A stretch of DNA of 18,246 nt, taken from positions 1-18,246 of the forward strand of contig JADLDX010000134.1 in assembly GCA_020846515.1 (NCBI GenBank). The letters are read 5' to 3'. This document shows positions 1-9,300 of this stretch, one piece after another. A program made the position numbers and the translations under genes. The notes under the pieces are model-generated. The model saw only the letters and a list, made by a program, of their open reading frames with translations, searched no databases and had not been told where the DNA came from. Source of the stretch: Pirellulaceae bacterium. GTDB taxonomy: Bacteria > Planctomycetota > Planctomycetia > Pirellulales > Pirellulaceae. Positions within the stretch are counted from its first letter, which is position 1; each line of letters starts with the position of its first letter.

Positions 1-777
1 CAAGGTATCCACTCCCTGTCCGCCGGTCTCATTGATCACATCGTTTTCTGCGGCGATTGGCTGGTCGAAAACATAGGTGTCATTGCCCGTTAGCCCAGCC
101 AACGTGTCGCTACCTGATCGACCATTGAGTAGATTATGTTGACTGTTCCCGGTCAACAAATCATTTCCCATTCCGCCAATTAGTCCTTCGAAGCTATCAG
201 TAGTACTGAGCATGATGGTGCGGTCGGAATGCACATTCTGAACAAGACTAGTGCCCAAATCGACTGTAAGATTTTGTACGAGCGACGAGAAGTCCAGCGT
301 ATCGAATCCCTCGCCACTGCTTTCCAATAGCGAATCGAACTCGGCGCTGGTCGTGGATGCGAAGATGTAGCGATCATCGTCTTGCCCACCAGATAGAGCA
401 TCATCGCCAGCGCCGCCGGTCAGGCTGTCATGACCAGAGAACCCCAACAGCGTATCGTTACCATCCCGACCCAATAGGCTGTCGTCTCCCGGACCACCAT
501 CGAGACGATTGCTAAGCGCGTTGCCTTGTAAGGTATCATTGGCCTCGCCGCCTTCGGCGTTCTCGAAGCTGGTACCAGTGTTAAGCTTGAGGAATGCCAG
601 GTCTTGAGTTACCACTAACTGCAGGGTCTCGCTGGCCAGGTTCAACGACACAGGGTTAGTGTTTCCCGCAAAGCTAATCAAGTCGGTACCGCCTACGGCT
701 GTGTCATGATGTTCTTCTAGCGTAAGCACACCGCCGAAGTTCTCGAGGAAGGAGTATACGTCGTCACCGGCTCCACC
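1..777 (-). repeat. RTX (hemolysin-type) calcium-binding repeat region
   Basis: From residue about 979 of the giant protein the frame encodes GGxGxD-type nonapeptides in at least three blocks (GGAGDD; GGPGDDSLLGRDGNDTLLG with GGAGDDALSGG; GGMGNDLLTG with GLTGNDTYVF), separated by beta-rich spacers ending in YIF or YVF. The last block is cut by the window edge. Confidence 0.8.
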
Positions 778-3711
778 GGCGATCGTTTGGACTTCGAGGT
801 TCTGGTGCTGCAAGACTGCACCATTAATCCGCTTGCTCAAGCGAGAGATTTCAATCACGTCCGCGACCGCACTGGTTTCGATACGCAGCGTATCAGTGCC
901 ACTCAGTCCATCGATTTTTAACGGCAACGTATACGGAAAAACGCCCAGAGTCTCGGCGGCAGCGACACCGGATGCCCGTGTTACCGTGACCTTGCCTTCG
1001 ATGGCTGTGGAGTAACGCAGCACAAACTCGTCATTGCCCGTGGTGCCTGCCAACAGATCGTGGAAGAACAGTTCGGTCCCTTCAAAATCGGTTGTCGCCA
1101 CCACGAAAAGCTTATGACCCACCATGGTCAACTGACCCGGATTGCCGCTGCCGGTGCCGAGGAAGAAGTCTTCTGTGAGGACAGTTCCGGCAGACGTTCC
1201 ATCACTCGTCCAAAGCTCATTTCCGTTGGTACCATTGTTAGCGCGGAAGTAGAGCCGACCAGCGACGTTGATTATGGATGAAGGTAACGAACCAATAGCC
1301 CCTGCGCGTATGTCCCTCAGCATAGTGGTGCCGGCTGCCGTACCATCTGTACGCCACAACTCGAATCCGTTCGTTCCATCGTTGGCTTCAAAGTAGGTGA
1401 CCCCATTCAGCTCGGCGAATGAGTTCGGCGAGGATGAACCTGCACCTGGGTTAATATCAGCGATACGCGATGCCACGGCCGCGGAGGCACGCCACAGTTC
1501 CGTTCCATTGACTCCATCGTTGGCTGAAAAAAACAACGTACCGTTCACGTTAGTCAGATTACCAGGATTCGAACCGGCAATTCCCGGCGCAATATCGAGT
1601 ACTCGACTGACGATCAAGCCTTGGCTGGTCCAAAGTTCGCGTCCGCTAAGTCCATCATCAGCCGTGAAATACAGATTGCCATTGACGTTCGTCAAGTTTT
1701 GTGGACTCGAATCACCACCCGAACGAATATTCAGAACCATAAAAGTGCCTGCGATCGTACCATCGCTCGTCCAGAGTTCGACGCCATTGGTACCATCATT
1801 GGCTGTGAAGTACAGCCGACCGTCGACTACGGTCAAGTTACTAGGGATAGAGCTGGCGGCCCCTGTACGGATGTCGCGGACAATCTGTGCGGTGTTGCCA
1901 ACTAGTCTCCACAGTTCACGGCCGCGCGAGCCATCGTCAGCCGTGAAGAACAAAGTTCCGTTGACATTGATCAAGTTGCCGGGTGACGAACTGGCACTGC
2001 CCGGTGCGATGCCTGCTGCCACTTGAGTACCAGCGCTGGTGCCATCTGACTTCCATAATTCAATGCCGCCCAAAATTGTGCTGGCGGCGAAATACAGCGT
2101 ACCATTGACATTGGTCAGGCCAGAGATGTTACTGCTGGTTATGCCCGGTACAAGATCTTGAACCAGGCTCGTGCCTGCTGCCGTTCCATCGCTCTTCCAC
2201 AGTTCGATACCGCTGGCACCATCGTTCGCGGTAAAGAACAAGTTGCCACTAACATTGGTCAGTTGCAACGGTGATGAGCTATTGGCGATGGTGGGTTTGA
2301 CACGTAACGTGGTCGTCGGCAAACCAGTGCTCTTCCACAACTCGGCGCCGTGCACCATGTCATTGGCTGTAAACATTAACGTACCATTGAAGTCCGCCAG
2401 GTTGCCCGGATTGGAACCGTTACTTCGCGGCGCGATCTCGCGCACGACGTTAGCGCCTCCAATAGGATTGACGATCCAAACCTCGGCCCCATTATTAGTA
2501 CTGGTTGCCGTGAGAAACAGGGTTGAGTTCACGAAGATCAGCTCAGCTGGATTCGAGCTGGCGGCACCGCCCCTGATGTCGGCGTGTAGAGTTGTTGTGG
2601 CAGAGGTCCCCAAGCTTCGCCAGAGTTCGACGCCGTTGGTACCATCGTTGGCCGCGAAGTAAACCACATTGCCGATCGTCGCCAAATGACTAGGCGTGGA
2701 GTCTAGCCCTCCAGGTCGAATATTACGAACCATAACGGTTCCTGCCGTCGTACCATTGCTCTTCCAAAGTTCAAAGCCATTCGTACCATCGTTGGCTGTG
2801 AAGTACAGTACGGATTGTCCGGCCGTAAGATTAAATGGACTGGAAGGGCTGGACCCCGGGCGAATGTCTTTTACCTGCACCGTACCAGCAGTCGTGCCAT
2901 CCGTCTTCCACAGTTCGCGACCATGCGTGCTGGTCACTGCTCCAAAAAAGACATGGGAACCAAGACGTGTCAAGCTGCGCGGGTCAGAGCCGCCCGTGGC
3001 ATGTATGTTTCTGACCAGAACAGTACCTGCGGCTGTGCCATCGCTCTTCCATAACTCACGACTCCACGTGCCATTGGTGGCAGCAAAAATTAGCGTGCCA
3101 TTAAGATTGGTCAGATACTCTGGATTCGAGCTGGTGACACCAGTGTAAATATCTCGAACAATCACCGTACCGGCCGTCGTCCCATCGCTTTTCCAGAGCT
3201 CACGACCACCACCACTGCCGTCCTTGGTGGCAGCAAAAAACAGTGTTCCGTTGACGTTGGTCAATTCAGACGGTGCCGAACTGATATAGTTACCCCCGGT
3301 ATAGAGTGATACGGCTTGAATATCGCGAACCATGATCGTGCCTGCGGCCGTACCATCGCTCTTCCAGAGCTCGTTGCCGTTGGTCCCGTCATTGGCACTA
3401 AAAAACAGAGTTCCAGAGACATTGGTCAGCTGGCTAATGTTCGATGAGGCGGTACCAAAGCGGATGTCTTTGACCATGGTCGTACCAGCCGGCGTGCCAT
3501 CCGTTTTCCAAAGCTCATCGCCATGCTGGCCGTTGTCAGCCACAAAATAACCAGTCGCCCCCACCATGGTCACGCGACTTGGATTAGCCGTCAAAAGAGT
3601 GGGGATGGCGTTGATATCTTCTACCAGGTCGAAGTCAATCGCCAACAACCTACGCGATTCACAAGTTTCGAACCCCAGCTTTCGCCTGCGATCTTTGTTC
3701 ATGACTCTCAT
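1..3711 (-). CDS. Giant ELWxxDGT-repeat / RTX calcium-binding surface or secreted protein (C-terminus beyond window)
   Basis: The reading frame is open from an ATG at 3711 to the left edge, 1237 codons, so the 3' end is missing. A second in-frame ATG lies three codons later (3702). The N-terminus is basic and then reads ETCESRRLLA (residues 15-24), resembling the LEPR-XLL-type motif found at the start of many giant planctomycete exported proteins; there is no classical hydrophobic signal peptide. Residues about 43-882 are some 18 units of about 45-50 residues, each ending in ELWKSDGTxAGT and followed by a DI.PG..SS.P..LTNVNGTLFF-type segment, the ELWxxDGT repeat family. Residues about 979 to the edge carry RTX nonapeptides such as GGAGDD, GGPGDDSLLG and GGMGNDLLTG, which in known proteins bind calcium and fold as beta-rolls. 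Inferred role: cell-surface, adhesion or matrix protein. Any secretion or anchoring signal would be off-window. It is divergent from the Uma2 gene at 3915. Confidence 0.85.
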   Translation of the reverse strand, partial: MRVMNKDRRRKLGFETCESRRLLAIDFDLVEDINAIPTLLTANPSRVTMVGATGYFVADNGQHGDELWKTDGTPAGTTMVKDIRFGTASSNISQLTNVSGTLFFSANDGTNGNELWKSDGTAAGTIMVRDIQAVSLYTGGNYISSAPSELTNVNGTLFFAATKDGSGGGRELWKSDGTTAGTVIVRDIYTGVTSSNPEYLTNLNGTLIFAATNGTWSRELWKSDGTAAGTVLVRNIHATGGSDPRSLTRLGSHVFFGAVTSTHGRELWKTDGTTAGTVQVKDIRPGSSPSSPFNLTAGQSVLYFTANDGTNGFELWKSNGTTAGTVMVRNIRPGGLDSTPSHLATIGNVVYFAANDGTNGVELWRSLGTSATTTLHADIRGGAASSNPAELIFVNSTLFLTATSTNNGAEVWIVNPIGGANVVREIAPRSNGSNPGNLADFNGTLMFTANDMVHGAELWKSTGLPTTTLRVKPTIANSSSPLQLTNVSGNLFFTANDGASGIELWKSDGTAAGTSLVQDLVPGITSSNISGLTNVNGTLYFAASTILGGIELWKSDGTSAGTQVAAGIAPGSASSSPGNLINVNGTLFFTADDGSRGRELWRLVGNTAQIVRDIRTGAASSIPSNLTVVDGRLYFTANDGTNGVELWTSDGTIAGTFMVLNIRSGGDSSPQNLTNVNGNLYFTADDGLSGRELWTSQGLIVSRVLDIAPGIAGSNPGNLTNVNGTLFFSANDGVNGTELWRASAAVASRIADINPGAGSSSPNSFAELNGVTYFEANDGTNGFELWRTDGTAAGTTMLRDIRAGAIGSLPSSIINVAGRLYFRANNGTNGNELWTSDGTSAGTVLTEDFFLGTGSGNPGQLTMVGHKLFVVATTDFEGTELFFHDLLAGTTGNDEFVLRYSTAIEGKVTVTRASGVAAAETLGVFPYTLPLKIDGLSGTDTLRIETSAVADVIEISRLSKRINGAVLQHQNLEVQTIAGGAGDDVYSFLENFGGVLTLEEHHDTAVGGTDLISFAGNTNPVSLNLASETLQLVVTQDLAFLKLNTGTSFENAEGGEANDTLQGNALSNRLDGGPGDDSLLGRDGNDTLLGFSGHDSLTGGAGDDALSGGQDDDRYIFASTTSAEFDSLLESSGEGFDTLDFSSLVQNLTVDLGTSLVQNVHSDRTIMLSTTDSFEGLIGGMGNDLLTGNSQHNLLNGRSGSDTLAGLTGNDTYVFDQPIAAENDVINETGGQGVDTL
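1066..3585 (-). repeat. About 18 tandem ELWxxDGT protein repeats encoded in DNA
   Basis: The coding DNA consists of about 18 successive units of roughly 135-160 bp, each containing a version of the codons for ELWKSDGT. Eleven or so units keep the full ELW..DGT core. Others are decayed, for example ELWRSLGT, EVWIVNPI, ELWRLVGN, ELWTSQGL, ELWRASAA and a terminal ELFFHDLL. Unit-to-unit DNA similarity is visible by eye, for instance in the repeated phrase around the TTCCA(G/C)AG(T/C)TC codons. Confidence 0.85.
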
Positions 3712-3816
3712 TTTGGTGCAATGCCAATTAGGATTTCGTGTGGACCGGGAAGACTCTGGTACCTTTTCCACTCACTGATGCCCGAACGGCACAACATTGT
3801 TACATCAACTGTGCGA

Positions 3817-3890
3817 TAATTGGGGTCAGGTCTCATTTTCTTTCGCCTGCATCGACTTAGATCCAGTGAAAAGGAGACCTGACCCCATTA
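3817..3890. repeat. Inverted-repeat hairpin of the GGGGTCAGGTCTC (REP-like) family
   Basis: The left arm (3817-3840) and the reverse complement of the right arm (3868-3890) share TGGGGTCAGGTCTC and flanking bases (about 22 of 24, with one indel), separated by a 27-nt loop. It sits in the 203-bp spacer between divergent genes and ends 24 nt before the Uma2 ATG. A third, single copy follows that gene. Such short palindromic families are often mobilised by REP-associated transposases; that link is inference. Confidence 0.75.
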
Positions 3891-3914
3891 TTTACGAGTT
3901 ACGCAGAGACGACT

Positions 3915-4556
3915 ATGACCATCGCACTTGCAACCACCTGGGAGGACCGCCTTCACGATCTTGGTAATATTCCGGCTTCGCGCGTACGAACCGATCCCGC
4001 GCCTGGCACGGCCACTGTCGAGGATGTGACTCGGTTACGCAACACCGAGCGACGATTGTATGAGTTAGTGGATGGCACTCTGGTGGAGAAAAGCATCGGT
4101 TGGCAAGAGTCGCTTCTGGCCGGCATACTCCTACAATGGCTTAATAACTATCTTGACACCCATCGAATTGGAGTAGCCACTGGAGCCGACGGCATGACGC
4201 GACTGTTCGGTGATACGGTTCGCGGACCGGATGTGGCGTTTGTTGCCTGGGATCGCATGCCCAACGGTCAGATCCCTACTGACCCAATCCCTGACCTGGT
4301 TCCCAATTTTGTCATTGAGGTACTCAGTCCGAGCAACACGTACGCGGAAATGTCTCGCAAACGACGAGAATACTTTCACGCAGGTGTTGAATTGCTTTGG
4401 ATGGTCGATCATCGGACTCGAACCGTTACGGTATTTCGTGCCGCCCTGGATGCGACCGTCTATACTGAAAGTAATCTCATCGACGGTGGTAATGTTCTCC
4501 CTGGCTGGCAAGTTAACATCGCAGAGCTGTTTAGTCGTCTCGATCGCAACGCCTGA
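3915..4556 (+). CDS. Uma2 family (DUF820) putative PD-(D/E)XK endonuclease
   Basis: The 213-residue product has the Uma2 hallmarks in order: LYELVDG (residues 48-54), RGPDVAFV with Asp106, FVIEVLSPS with Glu135, and SRKRREYF with Lys149, followed by a WMVD strand. This is the D...ExV...K layout of the PD-(D/E)XK nuclease fold. Uma2 proteins are abundant in cyanobacteria and planctomycetes and their biological role is unsettled; nuclease activity is assumed from fold only. The first 40 residues are an extra, poorly conserved N-terminus. It is the only plus-strand gene here and stands alone, with GGGGTCAGGTCTC repeat copies 24 nt before its ATG and 4 nt after its TGA. The Shine-Dalgarno site is weak (AGAG). 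Alternative: a decaying or repeat-associated cargo gene, although the frame is intact. Confidence 0.85.
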   Translation: MTIALATTWEDRLHDLGNIPASRVRTDPAPGTATVEDVTRLRNTERRLYELVDGTLVEKSIGWQESLLAGILLQWLNNYLDTHRIGVATGADGMTRLFGDTVRGPDVAFVAWDRMPNGQIPTDPIPDLVPNFVIEVLSPSNTYAEMSRKRREYFHAGVELLWMVDHRTRTVTVFRAALDATVYTESNLIDGGNVLPGWQVNIAELFSRLDRNA

Positions 4557-4559
4557 GAA

Positions 4560-4582
4560 AATGGGGTCAGGTCTCATTTTTT
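4560..4582. repeat. Single direct copy of the GGGGTCAGGTCTC repeat after the Uma2 stop
   Basis: The 19 bases TGGGGTCAGGTCTCATTTT are identical to the left arm at 3821-3839, in the same orientation, and begin 5 nt after the Uma2 stop codon. I found no inverted partner within the following 150 bp, so this is an unpaired arm. Confidence 0.75.
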
Positions 4583-4708
4583 CGGGCTCTAGATTCTCAC
4601 GGGCATCGGCTTCGAGATTTTTCATCTCTGCCAGCTTTTCCATTTGCTTTAGCACTTGCGGCCTGCGTTCCTCAAGCAGCAGTGAACAATCAGGCTCCCA
4701 GCCGCAAT

Positions 4709-6202
4709 CTACGGTAGTATCCTCAACATATTCTTAAGCTTTTCGCGCGTCTCAGCATGTGCTGGTTCGTTGATAAGGTTGATCTGCTCTCGCGGATCAT
4801 TCGTCTCGTCAATCAGGGCCGCACCACCGTCCTTGCCACTCCACTCGATGTATCGCCACTGGTCGACCCGAACCGCACGATGCAGATTGGCAGCACTGCC
4901 TGCGACGGAAAATGCTGGATGTGTCCACTTCGTTGATGGATCCTCAAGCAACGCCTTGAGATCGTGTCCCTGTAGATCTGCTGGTGGCGTTAGATCACAC
5001 AACGAAGCCAAGGTGGGGAAGATATCCAGCGTCTGAACAGGCTTCGTGACAACCGATCCGTTCCCCTTAGAACCAGGCACAGAGATCATCATTGGAACAC
5101 GCGTGCCGGTTTCGAAGAGGCTGCCATGTTTGGACCACTTACCCATCTCGCCAAGATGGTATCCATGGTCGCCCCAAAAAACGACAATTGTCTTTTCGCG
5201 TAAACCTAGTTTGTCGAGTTGCTCCAGCACTCGACCAACGTTCCAATCAACCCAACTGACCGAAGCGCGATACGACTGAAGCATCAGACGCGCCTCTTCC
5301 GCTCTGGCTTCTCGATTCCAAAACAAGTCGATATTCTGTTTCGTAAGCGCAGCCGCGGGGAAGCCTTTGGGAGGTGTTGGATAGGCTGCAAAGTCAACTG
5401 GCAGCGTCTGCTTCTCCGCGGGATAGAGGTCGTAAAACTTAGACGGAGCTGCGGGCGCAGCATGAGGCTTGGTGAATCCACAAGTGATAAAGAACGGCTG
5501 GTCCTTAAGGCGTTCCATGGCGGCCATCGCGGCATCAGCGGTTCGATAGTCGCCATGAGATTCGCCGTTACCCGCCAACCGGATTCTTTGATCTGAATTT
5601 CGCATCTGATCGGTCACGACCCCGGTGGCATCGGTCATCGGCTGGCCATCATCATTTGCGAGAGCAGCCCCGGCTTTGTTACGTGGAGCTTGGTTCTTAT
5701 TACTGCCTTGACCGTTCTTATTAGCCGGCTTTCTTCTCGGGGCCGTATCGGCTCCTTCGCTCCAGGATGCGACGTCGTCAATACCACCGTGGAATACCTT
5801 TCCCAGTCGCACTGTCGTGTAACCCGCGTTCTTAAACATTTGCGGCAGCGTGACACGATCCGGCATCAGCTTTCGAAAGTCTCCGGAATTGTCCAAGACG
5901 CCGGATTTCGTCGGATGAAGGCCCGTCAGCAGCGACGTTCGAGATGGGTTGCATAAAGGATATTGGCAGTATGCTCGATCAAATCGAGTTGAAACGGCAG
6001 CAAGCTTGTCGATGTTCGGTGTTTGAACGGGTGCGCCATAGCAACCAAGTTCGGGCCGCATGTCGTCGCTCAAGATGAACAGTACGTTTAGTTTGTCAGC
6101 CGAATGCGTTACTCCAACGCCCAGCGTCAGCCACGCTAAGCTCGAAGTTAGCACAACGATGGCTGACAGGTTTTGAGTAAGGAGCCATGGAATTTGCATC
6201 AT
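4709..6202 (-). CDS. Secreted iduronate-2-sulfatase-like sulfatase (S1_7-like)
   Basis: The 497-residue product would hydrolyse a sulfate ester, probably on a polysaccharide. An N-terminal hydrophobic stretch (about residues 12-34, ending THSA) is a likely signal peptide. The metal ligands LSDD (Asp46, Asp47) precede the active site CNPSR (Cys84, to become formylglycine). Further conserved sites are GKVFH (Lys135, His138), KPH (Lys245, His247), GDHG (Asp345, His346) and LGEMGKWSK (Lys356). The HLGEMGKWSKHGSLFE segment is typical of iduronate-2-sulfatases. Residues about 155-180 are a basic, Asn/Lys/Arg-rich insert not expected in the core. The start is either of two adjacent ATGs (6202 or 6199) behind an AAGGAAA ribosome-binding site at about 6209-6215. 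It follows the double sulfatase by 107 bp and may be co-transcribed. Its stop faces the plus-strand Uma2 gene. The exact substrate is unknown. Confidence 0.9.
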   Translation of the reverse strand: MMQIPWLLTQNLSAIVVLTSSLAWLTLGVGVTHSADKLNVLFILSDDMRPELGCYGAPVQTPNIDKLAAVSTRFDRAYCQYPLCNPSRTSLLTGLHPTKSGVLDNSGDFRKLMPDRVTLPQMFKNAGYTTVRLGKVFHGGIDDVASWSEGADTAPRRKPANKNGQGSNKNQAPRNKAGAALANDDGQPMTDATGVVTDQMRNSDQRIRLAGNGESHGDYRTADAAMAAMERLKDQPFFITCGFTKPHAAPAAPSKFYDLYPAEKQTLPVDFAAYPTPPKGFPAAALTKQNIDLFWNREARAEEARLMLQSYRASVSWVDWNVGRVLEQLDKLGLREKTIVVFWGDHGYHLGEMGKWSKHGSLFETGTRVPMMISVPGSKGNGSVVTKPVQTLDIFPTLASLCDLTPPADLQGHDLKALLEDPSTKWTHPAFSVAGSAANLHRAVRVDQWRYIEWSGKDGGAALIDETNDPREQINLINEPAHAETREKLKNMLRILP

Positions 6203-6309
6203 GAAAGTTTTCCTTGTTCCCGATAGGCTCTAAGGCCATTCTACGAGCATTCATTGTTCACGTTAACCGCGAACCTCATTCTCAGTTTCAAATGGCTCAC
6301 AGGCCAATG

Positions 6310-9300
6310 CTATTTCTGGGAAGGGATATCATCAAAATAAAAATTGTACCAGTTGCGTTCGCGCATCTTGTCGCCAGTGGGCAATCCTGTCGGTTGGAGC
6401 CCCTTGCACCATTGGCTAAGGTCTTGATGCAACTTCTCGGCGAGCTCAGTATGCTTATCGACCAAATTTTCATGTTCATGCTGATCGCTCTCGAGATCAA
6501 ACAGATACCGCCGTCCATTACCGACGTAAATGTACTTCCATTTTCCTTGTCGCATCGCGGCTTGATCCCAGAAGCGGAAATAGAGACTGCGAGTGGACGG
6601 GTTTTGAACGTCATTCATGGCCGGGATCAAATCGATGCCGTCGAACTTCTGCGTATTGTCTCGCATCACTTCGGCAAGATCTCCTCCCGCAAGCTGCAAA
6701 ACACTTGGGGCGATGTCCAGCGTGCTGACGGGCCAGTCGTAGGTTTTGCCACTGGGCAATTGGCTGGGCAGACTCCAAACCATCGGCACTCGAATGCCCC
6801 CTTCGCTGAGCATCCCTTTCTCGCCAACCCACGGCTCATTCAGTGAGCCGTCCCAACCGCCCGCGTCTCCATCGAGGGGCGAATCAGGTTTCGTCATCTT
6901 CAGCGGTGCTCCATTGTCGCTCGTCACCACGATCAATGTGTTGTCGAGCAATCCATGTTCGGTCAGTTTCTCGACGACTCGCCCCACACCGTCATCAATC
7001 GCAGCGATCATTGCCAAAGCATATCGCCGACGGATCGGCATGTCGGTGGGAAAGCGATCGAGGTACTTTTGAGTCGCTTCCAGCGGAGTATGCGGGCCGT
7101 AATAGTTCAGTTGGAGATAAAACGGCACTGCATGATTGCGTTCAATGAAGCTGACAGCGGCTTGCGTTTGAACATCGATGCGAAAATCTTTATTCTCGAC
7201 TGGCTTCATCTTTATTGTGGACCTTGCTAAAGGTCCTTTTGCGTCGGGATCCTTAGCAAGATCCGCACGATCCACTTCGTGTCCATCGAGTTCGTAATTG
7301 ACTCGGTAGTTGCGAAGCTCCCCCCAGAAGTACTCGTCGAAACCCTGAGCAGCGGGCGAGTAGGGGCGAATCTTGTCCCACGGAATTCGCACTTGAGCCC
7401 GCGGCTTGCCTGCCATCTCGGGCAGCTCCCGCTTTATCCAATCGACGCACGTGACGTTCGGTTCCAAATGCCACTTGCCGACGAAACCAGTGCGATAACC
7501 CAGCGGCCGTAGCCGTTCTGCCATCGTGACCGCCTCGCTGGGCAGTGGCATGTCGGGGATCGTATCTATGCCAAAGCGCTGTTGATGTCGACCCGTCATC
7601 AAACCAGCTCGCGAAGGACTACATTGCGGCGCAGTGACGTAACCTGCCGTGCAGCGGACTCCTCGTGCAGCCAACGCGTCGATGTGTGGTGTTCGGACAT
7701 CCTTCTGCGTACCTTGGCAACCGAGATCGCTCCAGCCCTGATCATCGGTAAGAATCACAATGACATTGGGCTGCGTTGCGGGGATGACTGCTTGAGCGGT
7801 TCGATCACCGATAACGAAATGGCCGAGCTTTTGGTCCGAGCCAACCTTGCCGACTGACCAGACCGCTCCGGGACGTGTTTGCTGAGTCTTGGCCTGCCCA
7901 GAGGCAATCCAGCCGTAAGACTTGGCTTGCCCGTCGGGACTCATCCAAAACAGCTCGACCGCCTGTCGCTGTTTGTTGATAAAGTGAACTGGAAACGGAT
8001 TGCCATCAGGTTTGGACGCAGGAGCAACTCCGTCGGCTGCAGGTTGCCAAGTTAGTTTGGCCAGCGAATCGATCGACGGCTCGACTCGCTGTGCAAAGTC
8101 CTTAGGTGCAGCCTTTCGAAACGCGGCTAACTTTTCCTGAGACTGCGGTAACTTAGCAAGATTGGTCCACTCGTAAGGATCTTGGCTGATGTCGTATAAC
8201 TCTTCGCTGCCATCGGCATAGTGAATGTATCGCTGTGATCGCCCACTGATGGCATAGGTGCCTGGCTGAGCCAAGTAGGTAACCGAATCGTGATTCCAAT
8301 CGGTTGAAATCGGATTGTTAAGCAACGGCAGTAGGCTTGGACCATCGTGGTTGGGATTATTTGGAAGCTTGCATAGGTCCAGAAGCGTTGGAAACAGGCT
8401 GAGTAGATTCACTGGTGCGTCACAGATCGCTCCTGCTCGCGTGCCTGTTGGTAGTGCAGCGCTAGCACCGCTTGGAACGCGAACCATGAGAGGAACTCGC
8501 GTCACGGCTCGCCCCGGCGTAAACTTTTGCCAGTGCTCTTTCTCACCTAGCTGCCAACCGTGATCGGACCATAGTACGACAATCGTGTTATGCGCGTTGG
8601 GGCCGGACTCAAGAGCGTCGAGTACTCGACCTAGCATCGCGTCGGCAAAGTGAATCGAGGCGAGATAACCTTGTATAGCTTGCTTCCATTGCCCCTGCTG
8701 CTGAATGTGGGCAAAGTACTTGTTCCGAGCTGCTTTCTGGCCCGTTTCGGGAACGTCATCTAGATCGTTCTCTCGATAACCCAGCGGTAGCTGAATTGAT
8801 TCGAGCGGGAAAGGTTCGAAATACTTTCTAGGAACGAACCAAGGCTCATGCGGACGATAGAGGCCGCAGCCAAGAAAGAATGGTTTGTCATGTTGCTTGC
8901 TCAGTTGTTCGCCAATCCACTTGCTTACCGACCAATCTCCGCCGAACTCTTCGTCTGTGACATCGAGAGCGGCCCAATCCGTTTCGACGTACTGCCAAGG
9001 GCCGCCACGTTCCAAACTGACGGGGCGTTTCTTGGGATAGTACGTCTCGGGGAATGGGTTCTCCGATTCAGCTTTGGGAAAATACTTGTCCCATGACTTG
9101 GCGTCGATGAAGTAGTGCAACAGTTTGCCCGAGCCTGCGGAGTAGTAACCATGCTGACGGAAGTACTGAGGCAGGATTGTCTCCGTGGGCATCACTTCGC
9201 GCATCTGCTGTCGATTGTCGTACAATCCAGATCGATTCGGTGCACGCCCAGTAAAGATGGCTGAACGTGACGGGTTGCATGCAGGTGCAGGACAATGGGC

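Noticed and set aside
1397..2026. Plus-strand open frames up to 209 codons across 833-3550
   Set aside because: They are antisense shadows of the ELWxxDGT repeats; their own periodic sequence mirrors the repeats, while the minus frame is open throughout and has recognisable families.
3817..3890. CRISPR array or intrinsic terminator
   Set aside because: Only one inverted pair with no regularly spaced direct repeats, and it lies between two divergent starts with no U-tract, so neither fits.
4131..4655. 174-codon minus-strand frame opposite the Uma2 gene
   Set aside because: It runs antisense through conserved Uma2 motifs and through the repeat copy; only its upstream portion (4584-4734) is mentioned, as a possible remnant.
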